A DNA stretch of 64,000 bases from Actinomycetospora straminea (GTDB taxonomy: Bacteria > Actinomycetota > Actinomycetes > Mycobacteriales > Pseudonocardiaceae), in assembly GCF_028737255.1 (NCBI RefSeq), contig NZ_JAQZAN010000013.1, positions 124,001-188,000 of the forward strand, written 5' to 3'. The position numbers and the translations under genes are program-made. The notes under the pieces were generated by a model. That model was not told the origin of the DNA. It worked only from the letters and a program-made list of their open reading frames with translations, and did no database searches. Position 1 is the stretch's first letter, and each line of letters begins with the position of its first letter. Of the stretch, positions 22,502 to 31,397 are shown one piece after another.

Positions 22502-23247
22502 CCCGCCGGCACGCGCTCGACCCCGAGGTCGTCGAGGCGCCGCACGAGCGCCTCGGCGATCTCGACGGAGTTGGGCCGGTCGCCGTGCAGGCAGATGGTG
22601 TCGACCTCGACGTCGAGGTGCTTGCCCGTCGTCGACGTCACGTGCCCCTCGAGGAGGTCGACGGCCTGCTGGGCGACGGCGTCGGGGTCCTTCGCCTTCG
22701 GTTCGGGCTCGACGATGATGTGCCCCTCGTCGGTGTACTCGAGGTCGGCGAAGCCCTCGCGGGCCACGGTCGCGCCCAGCGAGCGGGCGAGCTCCGCGGT
22801 CGGCCCGGCGAGCCAGAAGATCATGAGACCGGGATCGAGGCGCAGGACGGCCTCGGTGATCGCCGACGTGATGTCGGGGTCGGTCAACGCCATGCCGTAG
22901 AGCGCGCCGTGCGGCTTGACGTGCACGACCTCGGCGCCCTCCGCGCGGGCCGTCGCCTGCAGCGCACCGGTCTGGTAGAGCACGAGCTGGGCGGTCTCGT
23001 CGGGGCGCAGCGCCATCCGCCGGCGGCCGAAGCCGACGAGGTCGGGCAGCCCCGGGTGGGAGCCGATCGCCGTGCCGGTGGCGACCGCGGTGCGCACCGA
23101 GTCGCGCATCGTCACCGGGTCGCTCGCGTGGTAGCCGCAGGCGACGTTCACCGAGGTCATGTGGACCATCAGCTCGCTGTCGTGCCCGAGCTTCCAGCGC
23201 CCGAGGCTCTCGCCGGCGTCGGCGTTGAGATCGACGCGTGTCTGCAT
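22483..23247 (-). CDS. pxpA: PxpA/LamB-YcsF-family 5-oxoprolinase subunit A
   Basis: A 254-residue LamB/YcsF protein: start R-V-D-L-N-A-D-A-G-E-S, V-N-V-A-C-G-Y-H-A-S-D-P, I-G-S-H-P-G-L-P-D, V-K-P-H-G-A-L-Y and the C-terminal T-I-C-L-H-G-D. It is the third component of the PxpABC 5-oxoprolinase, which opens 5-oxoproline to glutamate using ATP. It lies 2.6 kb from accC on the opposite strand, separated by three unrelated genes, so the system is split rather than in one operon. Confidence 0.92.
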   Translation of the reverse strand: MQTRVDLNADAGESLGRWKLGHDSELMVHMTSVNVACGYHASDPVTMRDSVRTAVATGTAIGSHPGLPDLVGFGRRRMALRPDETAQLVLYQTGALQATARAEGAEVVHVKPHGALYGMALTDPDITSAITEAVLRLDPGLMIFWLAGPTAELARSLGATVAREGFADLEYTDEGHIIVEPEPKAKDPDAVAQQAVDLLEGHVTSTTGKHLDVEVDTICLHGDRPNSVEIAEALVRRLDDLGVERVPAGQLLRG

Positions 23248-23294
23248 GGGCCCATCGCACCAGAAGGCATCGGCGACGGGAACGGACGAGATAG

Positions 23295-23309
23295 CTTGAC
23301 TTTTTCAAG
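23295..23309 (+). promoter_or_regulatory. CTTGA-n5-TCAAG inverted repeat upstream of the hydrolase fusion gene
   Basis: CTTGACTTTTTCAAG is an AT-rich 5-5-5 palindrome in otherwise extremely GC-rich DNA, 22 nt before the ATG at 23332. It includes TTGAC, which could also be a -35 element. An operator for a local winged-helix regulator (for example the HxlR protein at 24734) is the likely reading. Confidence 0.5.
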
Positions 23310-23331
23310 TGAGTCGCGGTGCGATGCGCGC

Positions 23332-24723
23332 ATGTCGACGACCAACCCGGACACCGCGACCGTCACCCACCGCGGCCACGCCCTCCACGTCGAGCAGGAG
23401 CCCGGCAGCGGCCCGACGATCGTGCTGCTCCACGGCTTCCCCGACGACCGCCTGCTCCACGACCGCCTCCTGCCGTACCTGGCGGGGCGCCACGTCGTGC
23501 GCTTCGACTTCCTCGGCTGGGGCGCCTCCGACAAGCCGCCCGGACACCCGCGCAGCGCCCACGACCAGACCGCCGAGCTCGCCGCGGTCGTCGACGCCGT
23601 CGCCGACGGGCCGGTCGTGCTCGTCGCCCACGACGCGTCCGGGCCGCCGGCGATCGACTTCGCGCTGCTCGCGCCGCACCGCGTCGCCGGCCTCGTCCTG
23701 CTCAACACCTACTACGGGTGGACGCCGACGATGCGGGCCCCCGAAGCGATCACCCTGTTCTCGACGCCCGGCCTGCGGGCCCTGGCGCGCGCCGTCGCCC
23801 GTCGAGCGCCGCGCCTCGACCGGTGGCTCTTCCACTGGCAGGTCGGGCGGTTCATCACCGACGACACGGCCCGCGCCGAGCTGGTCCCGCGGCTCTACGC
23901 CGACTTCGTCCCGGCGCGCGAGGCGTTCTGGCGCCTCAACGCCGACCTGCCCCGCACCCTGCTCGACCGGCGGCGACGCGCGCGGGATCTCGCGCGGCTG
24001 GGGGTGCCGGTGCGCGTGGTGTTCGGCGCCGACGACCCGTACCTGAACCCGCGGGTGGCGCGCGCCCTCGCCGGGTGGTTCGCCGACGCCGAGCTGACCC
24101 TCGTCCCGCACGCCGGGCACTACGTGCAGGTCGACGCCCCGGCCGCGGTCGCCGAGCGCGTGCTGACGATGCCGTCCGCTCCCGACCTGCTCGACCTCGA
24201 CCGCCGCGCCCTCGCCGCGACCGCCGCCGTCGCCGAGGCGATCCCGCGCCGCCGGTGGACGGCGCCGACCCCGTGCGCCGGGTGGAGCGTGCGCGACGTC
24301 GTCGACCACCTCGTCGAGAACGACCGTGCCCAGCTCGCCGTGCTGGGCGGGCCCGACGCCGGTCGGGATCTGCGCCGCTCCGGCGAGGCCGTGCTCGCCG
24401 CCCACGCGCGCCCGGCCGCCACCGACGCGCGCTTCGACCTCGGCGGGCAGCAGCGCTCCGCCCGCGCATCCCTGGCCGTGCACTTCGCCGACGTGCTCGT
24501 CCACGGCTGGGACCTCGCCCGCGCCGCCGGCCTGCCCTACCGCCTCGACGAGGACCTGGCGACGGCCGCCGAGCGCGTGGTGTCCGCGTTCCCCGACCTC
24601 GCCTGGGGCCCCGGCGCCGCGTTCGCCGCCCGGCTCGACGCCGGCCCGGGCGCGTCGGCGGGGGACCGGCTGCTCGCCCTCACCGGCCGCGACCCGGGCT
24701 GGCGCCCGCCGGTGACGACCTAG
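23332..24723 (+). CDS. Fusion of an Asp-nucleophile alpha/beta-hydrolase and a maleylpyruvate-isomerase-like (MDMPI/DinB) domain
   Basis: A 463-residue two-domain protein. Residues 1-280 are an alpha/beta-hydrolase whose nucleophile elbow is V-A-H-D-A-S-G (D101), as in haloalkane dehalogenases and epoxide hydrolases, with an acid in F-G-A-D-D-P-Y and a base in PHAGHYVQVD. Residues about 290-463 form a TIGR03086-type MDMPI/DinB domain, with an A-P-T-P-C-A-G-W-S-V-R-D-V-V-D-H-L-V metal-site helix, an HFADVLVHGWDLA helix and a G-P-G-A-A-F tail. MDMPI domains can be mycothiol-dependent. The fusion suggests hydrolysis coupled to thiol-dependent detoxification, but this is inference. Confidence 0.82.
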   Translation: MSTTNPDTATVTHRGHALHVEQEPGSGPTIVLLHGFPDDRLLHDRLLPYLAGRHVVRFDFLGWGASDKPPGHPRSAHDQTAELAAVVDAVADGPVVLVAHDASGPPAIDFALLAPHRVAGLVLLNTYYGWTPTMRAPEAITLFSTPGLRALARAVARRAPRLDRWLFHWQVGRFITDDTARAELVPRLYADFVPAREAFWRLNADLPRTLLDRRRRARDLARLGVPVRVVFGADDPYLNPRVARALAGWFADAELTLVPHAGHYVQVDAPAAVAERVLTMPSAPDLLDLDRRALAATAAVAEAIPRRRWTAPTPCAGWSVRDVVDHLVENDRAQLAVLGGPDAGRDLRRSGEAVLAAHARPAATDARFDLGGQQRSARASLAVHFADVLVHGWDLARAAGLPYRLDEDLATAAERVVSAFPDLAWGPGAAFAARLDAGPGASAGDRLLALTGRDPGWRPPVTT

Positions 24724-24733
24724 GCTCGGGGGC

Positions 24734-25408
24734 GTGGCGGCGACGTACGGACAGTTCTGCGCCGTCGCGTCCGCGCTCGACGTCGTCGGCGACCGGTGGA
24801 CGTTGCTGCTGGTCCGCGAGCTGCTGGCCGGCCCGCGCCGCTACGGCGAGCTGACCCGGGACCTGCCCGGCATCGCCACCAACCTCCTCGCCGGGCGCCT
24901 GCGCGACCTCGAGGCGGCGGGCCTGGTGGCGCCCGTCGCGGGGGCGGGCGACGGGCGCACCCGCACCTACCGGCTCACCGCCGCCGGCGAGGAGCTGCGC
25001 CCCGTCGTCGAGGCGCTCGCCCGGTTCGGGCTCGCGCGCCTCCCCGACGACGCCGACGGGCTGGCGTTCCGGCCGCAGTGGCTGGTGCTCGCCCTCGAGG
25101 TGCTGCTGGTCCCCGAGGCGCTCGACGCCGACCTCGTCGTCCGGTTCGACGTCCGCGCGCCCGACACGCCGCCGGTGTGGCTGCGGCTCGGGCCGGGCGG
25201 GGTGGCGCACGTCGGCCCCGACGGGTCGCCGGACGGGGCGTCGGACGTGGTCGTCGCCGGTGACCCGCCGGCCCTGGTGGCGGCGGTGCGCGACGCCGGG
25301 CGCGCCCGGGAGCTGGTCGCCGAGGGCCGGCTCGCGGTCACCGGGGACCCCGGGGCGCGCCGGCGGCTCGCCGCCGCGCTGGGCGGGCGTCAGAACGCGG
25401 CGCGGTGA
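24734..25408 (+). CDS. HxlR-family transcriptional regulator with C-terminal SCP2-like domain
   Basis: A 224-residue protein. Residues 5-100 are an HxlR winged helix: C-A-V-A-S-A-L-D-V-V-G-D-R-W-T-L-L-L-V-R-E-L, then GPRRYGELTRDLPGI and the wing TRTYRLTAAG. Residues about 115-220 resemble a sterol-carrier (SCP2-like) ligand domain (VVAGDPPALVAAVR and LAVTGD). HxlR proteins sense electrophiles or small ligands. It starts with GTG 10 nt after the hydrolase fusion gene, so it is probably co-transcribed and may bind the palindrome at 23295. Confidence 0.85.
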   Translation: MAATYGQFCAVASALDVVGDRWTLLLVRELLAGPRRYGELTRDLPGIATNLLAGRLRDLEAAGLVAPVAGAGDGRTRTYRLTAAGEELRPVVEALARFGLARLPDDADGLAFRPQWLVLALEVLLVPEALDADLVVRFDVRAPDTPPVWLRLGPGGVAHVGPDGSPDGASDVVVAGDPPALVAAVRDAGRARELVAEGRLAVTGDPGARRRLAAALGGRQNAAR

Positions 25409-26205
25409 GCCTGCGCCCACTGCCGGAAGGTCCGGGCCGGGCGCCCGAGGAGGTCGGGGACGGCGGTGGTCACGTGGCCGTCGTCGTACTCGCCGCCGCG
25501 GAAGAAGCGGAAGAAGGCGTCGACGTAGCGCTCGGGCATCGCGGCGGTCATCCGTGCGCGGGCCTCGTCGTCGGGCTCGGGGTCGAGGCGCAGGTCGCGG
25601 CCGAGGAGCTCGGCGAGCACGGCGAGGCGGTCGGCGGGCCGCGTGGCCTCGGGGCCGGTGAGGCGCAGGCTGCGGCCGGCGAGGTCCGGGTCGGCGAGCG
25701 CGCGGGCGGCGACGGCGCCGATGTCGGCGGGGTCGATCACGGCGACCGGGACGTCGGCGAACGGCTCGCGGACGACGCCGTCGACGGGCAGCGGCGCCCA
25801 CTGCAGGGCGTTGGACATGAAGCCGCTGGGCCGCAGCACGACCCACTCCAGGCCCGCGTCCCGCACGGCGGCCTCGGAGACGACGTTGAAGCGGGTGACG
25901 GCGTTGTCGAGGTCGCCGCCCACCACCGCGCCGGTCGAGAGCAGCACCACCCGGCGCACGCCGGCGGCGCGCATGTCGTCGAGCAGCCCGACCGGGTGCC
26001 CGGCCGGCAGGAACACGGCGTCGACGCCGTCCCATGCTCCGCTGAGGGAGCCGCGGTCCCCGAGGTCGCCGGCCACCGGCACGGCGCCCCCGACCGCCGT
26101 CCCCCGCCGCGACAGCGCCCGGACCTCGCGCGTCCCGGAGAGCGCGCGCACCACCTCGGTGCCCACGTTGCCGGTCGCGCCCGCGACCAGCACGGTGTCG
26201 GCCAT
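25390..26205 (-). CDS. NAD(P)-binding NmrA-like oxidoreductase/sensor
   Basis: A 271-residue atypical short-chain dehydrogenase: Rossmann motif V-L-V-A-G-A-T-G-N-V-G-T, R-A-L-S-R-R-G for NADP discrimination, L-E-W-V-V-L-R-P-S-G-F-M-S-N and V-A-V-I-D-P-A-D-I-G. These match the NmrA/YtfG group (quinone or nucleotide-sensing reductases). The ATG at 26205 has a GAGGAGGG site. It is 65 nt downstream of an HxlR gene on the same strand; HxlR-quinone-reductase pairs are common, so redox regulation is plausible. It overlaps the convergent HxlR gene at 24734-25408 by 19 nt. Confidence 0.87.
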   Translation of the reverse strand: MADTVLVAGATGNVGTEVVRALSGTREVRALSRRGTAVGGAVPVAGDLGDRGSLSGAWDGVDAVFLPAGHPVGLLDDMRAAGVRRVVLLSTGAVVGGDLDNAVTRFNVVSEAAVRDAGLEWVVLRPSGFMSNALQWAPLPVDGVVREPFADVPVAVIDPADIGAVAARALADPDLAGRSLRLTGPEATRPADRLAVLAELLGRDLRLDPEPDDEARARMTAAMPERYVDAFFRFFRGGEYDDGHVTTAVPDLLGRPARTFRQWAQAHRAAF

Positions 26206-26270
26206 CGGTCCCTCCTCGTCCTCGCCGGTGGGACCGACGCTAGGGACGGCGAGGGAACCCCGAGGTGCCC

Positions 26271-26594
26271 TCAGGCGAGCTCGTGCGCGTGCTCCTCGGC
26301 CCACGCCGTGAGCGCGGTGATCGGGCCGAGCAGGGAGACGCCGAGCTCGGTGAGCCGGTAGTCGCCGCCGCGGGTCGCCGGCCTGGCGACCAGACCGGCG
26401 TCGCCGAGACGGCGCAGCGTCTGTGTCAGCATCTTCTTGCTGATCCCGCCGGCCCGTTCCAGCAGCGTCGAGTACCGCTGCGACCCGTGCGCCAGCCCGA
26501 CGAGCACGACCACCGACCACGTGTCGGCGATCAGCTCGAGCGCCGACCGCGCCGGGCAGTCGGCGAGGAGGACGTCGGGCGCGGGCGTGCTCAC
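26271..26594 (-). CDS. HxlR-family winged-helix regulator
   Basis: A 107-residue single-domain HxlR regulator: C-P-A-R-S-A-L-E-L-I-A-D-T-W-S-V-V-V-L-V near the N-terminus with a conserved Cys (C13), RYSTLLERAGGISKKMLTQTLRRL as the recognition helix region, and a GGDYRLTELG wing. HxlR/YodB-type proteins often sense thiol-reactive compounds through the N-terminal cysteine. Its GTG/ATG start overlaps the stop of the aminotransferase gene by 4 nt, and the NmrA-like gene follows, so the three form one minus-strand operon. Confidence 0.87.
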   Translation of the reverse strand: MSTPAPDVLLADCPARSALELIADTWSVVVLVGLAHGSQRYSTLLERAGGISKKMLTQTLRRLGDAGLVARPATRGGDYRLTELGVSLLGPITALTAWAEEHAHELA

Positions 26595-27874
26595 GCGCCG
26601 GGGGCGGACGGCACCGGGCTCTCGACCGGGAGGTCCTCCAGCCCGGCCCGGATCGCGTGGGCGAGCAGGTCGATCTCCTCCTGCCCGACGACCAGTGGCG
26701 GCGAGACCGCGATGCCCTTGCCGAGCCCGCGCACCAGCACCCCCGCCTTGCGCACGGCGCGCAGCAGGACGTTCGGGGCGTCCGGGACGCCGTCGAGGAT
26801 CTCCTGCTCGAGCTCGATCGCCGCGAGGAAGCCGAACCCGGCGCGGACCTCATGGACGTAGGGGTGCGAGGTCAGCGGCGCGAGGGCCTCGAACAGCGGG
26901 TTCTCGAGCTCCTGGCCGCGCTCGATGAGCCCCTCGCGCTCGTAGATGTCGAGCGTCGCGAGGCCGACCGCGCAGGCCGTCGGGTGCCCGGAGTAGGTCG
27001 GGCCGTGGCGCAGGGTGCGCTCGCCCGGCGTCGTCCACCACGGGGCCGCGACGTCGCCCGACGCGATCACGCCGCCGAGCGGCAGGTAGCCGCTGGTGAC
27101 GCCCTTCGCGAAGGTGATCATGTCCGGCCGGACGCCGAAGCGCTCGATGCCGAACCAGGTGCCGAGGCGCCCGAAGGCGCAGATGACGGCGTCGATGATC
27201 AGGAGCACGCCGTGGCGCCGGCAGAGCTCGGCGACGCCCTCGACGTAGCCGTCGACGGGCAGGTGCACCCCGCCCGCGCCCGTGACCGGCTCGATGACGA
27301 ACGCGGCGATCCGCTCCGGCCCGACGTCGGCGAAGACCTTCTCGACGCCGTCGAGGTCGTGCAGCGGCGCCACCGTGTTCTCGCCGGCCAGCACGCCCCA
27401 GCCCTCGCGGTTCGGCGGGATGCCGGTGATCGAGGTCCCGTAGCCGTGGGTGCCGTGGTAGCCGGTCTCGCGGGACACGACGTGCACCCGCCGGTGCTCG
27501 CCGCGCGCCTGCCAGTAGCCGCGGGCGAGCTTGACCGCGGTGTCGATCGCGTCCGCGCCGCCCGACCCGAAGAAGACCCGGGCGTCGTCGACGGGGGCGA
27601 GCCCGGCGAGACGGTCGGCGAGCTCGAGCGCCGGGCGGTTGGCGATGTCGGCGAAGCACGAGTACGCCTCGAGCTTGCCCATCTGGGCCATCGCGACCTC
27701 GGCGAGCTCCTGCCGACCGTGGCCGATGTTGGCGTACCAGAGGCTCGCGCAGCCGTCGAGGTAGCGCTGCCCGGCCTCGTCGAAGACCCAGGGCCCCTCG
27801 CCCCGGTCGACGACGAACTCGTGGCCGTCCACGGCCGCCATGTCGGAGAACGGATGCCACAGGCGGGTGCTCAT
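26591..27874 (-). CDS. Class III PLP-dependent aminotransferase
   Basis: A 427-residue omega-aminotransferase: start RLWHPFSDM, F-F-G-S-G-G-A-D-A-I-D-T-A for phosphate binding, Y-H-G-T-H-G-Y-G-T-S, an I-D-A-V-I-C-A-F-G-R-L-G strand with the ring-binding Asp, and the Schiff-base lysine in F-A-K-G-V-T-S-G-Y-L-P-L-G-G. Substrates of close relatives include omega-amino acids and diamines; specificity is not predictable. The ATG start follows the 270-nt intergenic region that carries the decayed SDR tail. First gene of an operon with the HxlR and NmrA-like genes. Confidence 0.9.
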   Translation of the reverse strand: MSTRLWHPFSDMAAVDGHEFVVDRGEGPWVFDEAGQRYLDGCASLWYANIGHGRQELAEVAMAQMGKLEAYSCFADIANRPALELADRLAGLAPVDDARVFFGSGGADAIDTAVKLARGYWQARGEHRRVHVVSRETGYHGTHGYGTSITGIPPNREGWGVLAGENTVAPLHDLDGVEKVFADVGPERIAAFVIEPVTGAGGVHLPVDGYVEGVAELCRRHGVLLIIDAVICAFGRLGTWFGIERFGVRPDMITFAKGVTSGYLPLGGVIASGDVAAPWWTTPGERTLRHGPTYSGHPTACAVGLATLDIYEREGLIERGQELENPLFEALAPLTSHPYVHEVRAGFGFLAAIELEQEILDGVPDAPNVLLRAVRKAGVLVRGLGKGIAVSPPLVVGQEEIDLLAHAIRAGLEDLPVESPVPSAPGA

Positions 27875-28014
27875 GGGGCGGATTCTCCGCGCTCGGCGCG
27901 TGCGGCGGCACCCCTGACGTGCTCGCGATCTGCTCCCGCCCTCTCACGGACGGTGATCGCGTTCTCGGTGGCGCAGGCCCGCAGATGTGCGGCCCTTCGT
28001 CACCCGGACCGTGA

Positions 28015-28150
28015 TCACGCCAGCTCCACCGGCCGCGCGAGGTCCTCGTTGGCCGCGACCCGGCGCGGGCGACCACGGACACGACCGCGTCGGCGATGTC
28101 GGACGCCTCGAGCACGCCGAGGTCGCCGAGTGCGTCGCTCACGATCACCG
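28015..28150 (-). pseudogene. Frameshifted C-terminal remnant of a short-chain dehydrogenase
   Basis: Reading the minus strand from 28150, one frame gives L-G-D-L-G-V-L-E-A-S-D-I-A-D-A-V-V-S-V-V-A, the typical penultimate helix of SDR enzymes. A shift in frame then gives A-A-N-E-D-L-A-R-P-V-E-L-A and a stop at 28015, the typical SDR tail. No upstream SDR sequence remains: it runs directly into the SARP gene. It looks like the scar of a deleted SDR gene, not an active gene. Confidence 0.5.
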
Positions 28151-31100
28151 GCTACGCGGCGGACGGTCTCGTGCCACCGCACCGCCCAGCCCCAGCGGCA
28201 GCGGCGCGGCCGGGTCGGTCAGCGACGCGAGGCACCGCCGGGCGGCCGCCGCCCAGGGGGTCCAGCCGGCGCGGTCGGCGAGGGCGACGGCGGCGGTCCA
28301 GTCCCGCTCGGCCGTGTCGGGGTCGTCGAGGGTCCGGGCCGCGAGTCCCGTCCACAGCGTCACCGGGCCGAGGACCGCGCCGCCGAAGCCGACGAGGACG
28401 GCCGCGTCCGGGTCCGCGGGCAGCACGGCGCGGACGTGGGCCGCGGTGGCGCGGTCCCCGAGACGGAAGGCGGCCGCCGACGCCATCGCCGCCGCCGCGC
28501 GCGCGAACCACATCGCCGGGTTGACCGCCCGCCGCGCGTACTCCGCGAGGTGCCCGCGCGCCCGCTCGTCGTCCCCGGCGCACGACGCGGCGTAGGCCGC
28601 CGCGGCGGACCACGCCCCGGTGTTGAGCGCCTGGGTCGCGGCGTGCGCGGCGAGGGGCGCGAGGTCGGCCACGGTGCCGAGCAGCAGGTGCTGGACGAGC
28701 AGGTGGGCGCCCGCGGCGTAGGGCGCGGCCGGGAGCTCGAGCGCCTGCCCCCGCTGCGCCGCGCGGGCCGCCGCGGCGTCGGCGCCCGGATCGCCCTCGG
28801 CCAGCAGCATCGCGGCCTCGGTGGTCTGGGCGGCCCAGATCGACCGCGGGCGGAACCACCGCTCGGCGGCGGTCTCGAGCTCGACGCGCAGCTTGTGGGC
28901 CTTCTCCGTGTGGCCGACGGTGAGCTCGGCGGTCATGAGCAGCTCGGTGCCGTCGAGGTGCAGGGACGGGTCGTCGGTCGCGAGCGCGAGCCGGTGGGCG
29001 TCCGCGGCGAGGGCCAGCCGTTCGAGCCCGGTGCACGTCGCGTCGGCGAGGTGGCGGACCTCGAGCGCCCGGACACGGGCCTGCACCTCGGGGTCGTCGC
29101 TGGCCAGGGCGTCGGCCAGCGCCCGCGCCTCGGCGACGAGGGCCGGGGCGTCGTCCTGCGCGGTCGCCGAGGCCTCGCGCACGGTGGCGACGAGCAGGTC
29201 GAGCCGGAGGCGGGGCGCCAGCGGCCGGTCGAGCAGACGGTGCAGCCGGGCGTGGCGACGCGGGTCGCCCTGCACCGAGAGCCCGAGCGGCTCGTCGCCG
29301 ATCGCGACGAGCGCCGCGAGCTCGTCGTCCCCGGCGGCCAGGGCCGCGTCGAGCGCGCCGTCGAGGGCGTCGTCGAGGTCCTCGACCGGCGCGGCGCCCA
29401 GGTCGTCGTCGGTCCCCCGCACCGCGGACCGGCAGAGCGCGCGGTGCCCGAGCAGCCGGACGCGGGCCCCGCCCTCGGCGCCCGGGAGCGCCTCGTCGAA
29501 CAGGGCCAGCGCCTCGGGGAGCGCGCGCCGACGGTAGGACGCGACGCCCGCGTCGACCTGCGCCGCGGCGCGCCGGGCCGGCGCCAGCAGCGACGCGGCG
29601 CCCTCGGTGTGGCGCAGCACCGTGAACGCGTCCGCGTCGTCGCCGAGCGCCTCGAGGCGGGCGAGGTGCAGGTGGGCGGCGCGGACCGGGGGCACGCCCG
29701 CCCGCAGGACGTCGGCGTCGAGGTCGTGGCGCAGCACGTAGCGGTCGCCCTCGCCGGCGACGAGCCCGGCGCGCGCGGCGACCTCGAGGTCGTCGGCGAC
29801 GTCGAGCGGGCGCCGTCCCAACACGTCGGCCAGGTCGGCGAGCTCGACCGGGTGCAGCACCGCGAGCGCCTCGAGGGCCCGGCGCGCCGCGTCGGGGAGC
29901 TGGGCGGCCTGGTGACCGACCACGGCGCGCACCTGGTCGGGCACCGCGGTGACCGCGTGCCGGGCCTCGTCGAGGGTGGTGGTGCGCGCGAGCAGGTCGA
30001 GCAGCGCGGTGACGTGCAGGGCGAGGCCGCCCGAGCGGTGGACGACGGCGGCGACGAGGTCGTCGTCCGGGTGGAGGTGGGCGAGGCGGCGCCGGACGAG
30101 GACGGCGACGGCCTCCGGCGCCAGGGGCCCGACCTCGGCGGTGTCGACGGCGTCGTGTCCCCGCAGCTCGGCGAGGGCCCGCTCCCAGCGCGGGTGCGGC
30201 ACGGCGTCGGGGCGGCGGGCCGCGACGACCAGGACGACCCCGGCGGGCAGGCCGCGGCGCGCCAGGGTGCGCAGCACGTCGAGCGAGGCGGAGTCGGCGC
30301 GGTGCGCGTCGTCGAGGGCCACCAGCACCGGCGCGTCCCGGGCACGGTGGCCGAGCCGGGCGTGGAGCCAGGGCCCGAGGTCGCGGTCCGGCGCGGGGCC
30401 CCGGATGCCGAGGTCGCCCTGCACCTCGTGCCAGGGCGCGGCGGGGGTGTCGTGCTCGCCCCACGCCGACGCCGCGGTCGAGGCGCCCCGGGTCCGCGCG
30501 GTGTGGACGACGGCGCGCAGCACGGCGGTCTTCCCGGCGCCCGCGCGCCCGTGCAGGACGATCAGCCGGCCGTCACCGTGCAGGGCGTCGAGGACGGTGC
30601 CCGCGAGGGCGTCGCGCCCGACGAGCTCGGGTGGCGGGGCCGGCTCGGGACGCGGGCGCGCCGCGGCGAGCGAGCCGTAGAGCGACCGCAGCTCCGGGCC
30701 CGGCTCCACGTCGAGCTCCTCGCGGAGCCGCCGGCGGACGTCGAGGTAGGTCTCGACGGCGTCGCGGCGCCGCCCGGCGTCGCGCAGCGCCCGGACGAGC
30801 AGCGTCGAGAGCTCCTCGTCCAGGCGGTCCTCCCCGGCCAGGAGGTCGACGGCGTCGCCGGGGCGACCGGCGTCGAGGAGCAGCCCGGCGTGGCGGACGA
30901 CGAGGGCCCGTCGACGGTGCTGCGCGCTGCTCCGGGCCGCCGCGAGCCGGTCGGTGTCCAGCCCGAGGAAGGGCGTCCCGTGCCAGGCGGCCCGGGCCGC
31001 CTCGTGGGCGGCGAGGTCCCCGCCGCGCCGGGCGAGGTCGGCGAGACGGTCGAAGCGCAGGAGGTCGACGGCGTCCCGCGGGAGGTGCAGCGTGTACAGG

Positions 31101-31369
31101 CCGTTGCTCGCGGTGATCCACGGCTCGGGACGCGCGCCGAGCCACGCGCGCAGCCGGGTGAGCGCGACCTGGAGGGCGCCCCGCGGGTTCTGCGGCAGGT
31201 CCTCGCCCCACGCCGCGTCGATGAGCGCGTCGCCGTCGACGGCCACGCCCGTGTGCAGGGCGAGGAGCCCGAGCAGCGCGGTGTGGGTGCGGCTGCGGCG
31301 CGGCTCCGGGAGCCCGTCGCGCACGACGGCCACCTCGCCGAACAGCCGGATCCCGATCGACGCCATCAT
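28145..31369 (-). CDS. SARP/AfsR-like regulator: winged helix, BTAD and AAA ATPase
   Basis: About 1074 residues. The N-terminus (1-100) is an OmpR-type winged helix (IRLFGEVAVVRDG, RLRAWLGARPEPWI); residues 105-245 are the bacterial transcriptional activator domain ending L-D-V-E-P-G-P-E-L-R-S-L-Y; an AAA ATPase follows with Walker A G-R-A-G-A-G-K-T and Walker B V-L-V-A-L-D-D-A-H; the long C-terminus is an all-helical, TPR-like region. Such proteins activate secondary-metabolite or stress genes. The double ATG at 31366/31369 is used; GTG 31384 would add five residues. No biosynthetic cluster is adjacent; targets may be the divergent oxidoreductase and itself. Confidence 0.88.
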   Translation of the reverse strand: MMASIGIRLFGEVAVVRDGLPEPRRSRTHTALLGLLALHTGVAVDGDALIDAAWGEDLPQNPRGALQVALTRLRAWLGARPEPWITASNGLYTLHLPRDAVDLLRFDRLADLARRGGDLAAHEAARAAWHGTPFLGLDTDRLAAARSSAQHRRRALVVRHAGLLLDAGRPGDAVDLLAGEDRLDEELSTLLVRALRDAGRRRDAVETYLDVRRRLREELDVEPGPELRSLYGSLAAARPRPEPAPPPELVGRDALAGTVLDALHGDGRLIVLHGRAGAGKTAVLRAVVHTARTRGASTAASAWGEHDTPAAPWHEVQGDLGIRGPAPDRDLGPWLHARLGHRARDAPVLVALDDAHRADSASLDVLRTLARRGLPAGVVLVVAARRPDAVPHPRWERALAELRGHDAVDTAEVGPLAPEAVAVLVRRRLAHLHPDDDLVAAVVHRSGGLALHVTALLDLLARTTTLDEARHAVTAVPDQVRAVVGHQAAQLPDAARRALEALAVLHPVELADLADVLGRRPLDVADDLEVAARAGLVAGEGDRYVLRHDLDADVLRAGVPPVRAAHLHLARLEALGDDADAFTVLRHTEGAASLLAPARRAAAQVDAGVASYRRRALPEALALFDEALPGAEGGARVRLLGHRALCRSAVRGTDDDLGAAPVEDLDDALDGALDAALAAGDDELAALVAIGDEPLGLSVQGDPRRHARLHRLLDRPLAPRLRLDLLVATVREASATAQDDAPALVAEARALADALASDDPEVQARVRALEVRHLADATCTGLERLALAADAHRLALATDDPSLHLDGTELLMTAELTVGHTEKAHKLRVELETAAERWFRPRSIWAAQTTEAAMLLAEGDPGADAAAARAAQRGQALELPAAPYAAGAHLLVQHLLLGTVADLAPLAAHAATQALNTGAWSAAAAYAASCAGDDERARGHLAEYARRAVNPAMWFARAAAAMASAAAFRLGDRATAAHVRAVLPADPDAAVLVGFGGAVLGPVTLWTGLAARTLDDPDTAERDWTAAVALADRAGWTPWAAAARRCLASLTDPAAPLPLGLGGAVARDRPPRSR

Positions 31370-31397
31370 CCCCCCGGACGTCACGTCACGTGATCGC

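Noticed and set aside
27875-28014. Repeated CGGAC(G/C)GTGATC words in the intergenic region before the aminotransferase gene
   Set aside because: Two short imperfect copies at irregular spacing; no dyad or promoter position makes them convincing.
26657-31393. 1578-residue plus-strand open frame over the aminotransferase and SARP genes
   Set aside because: Same GC artefact; the minus strand carries the recognisable proteins.
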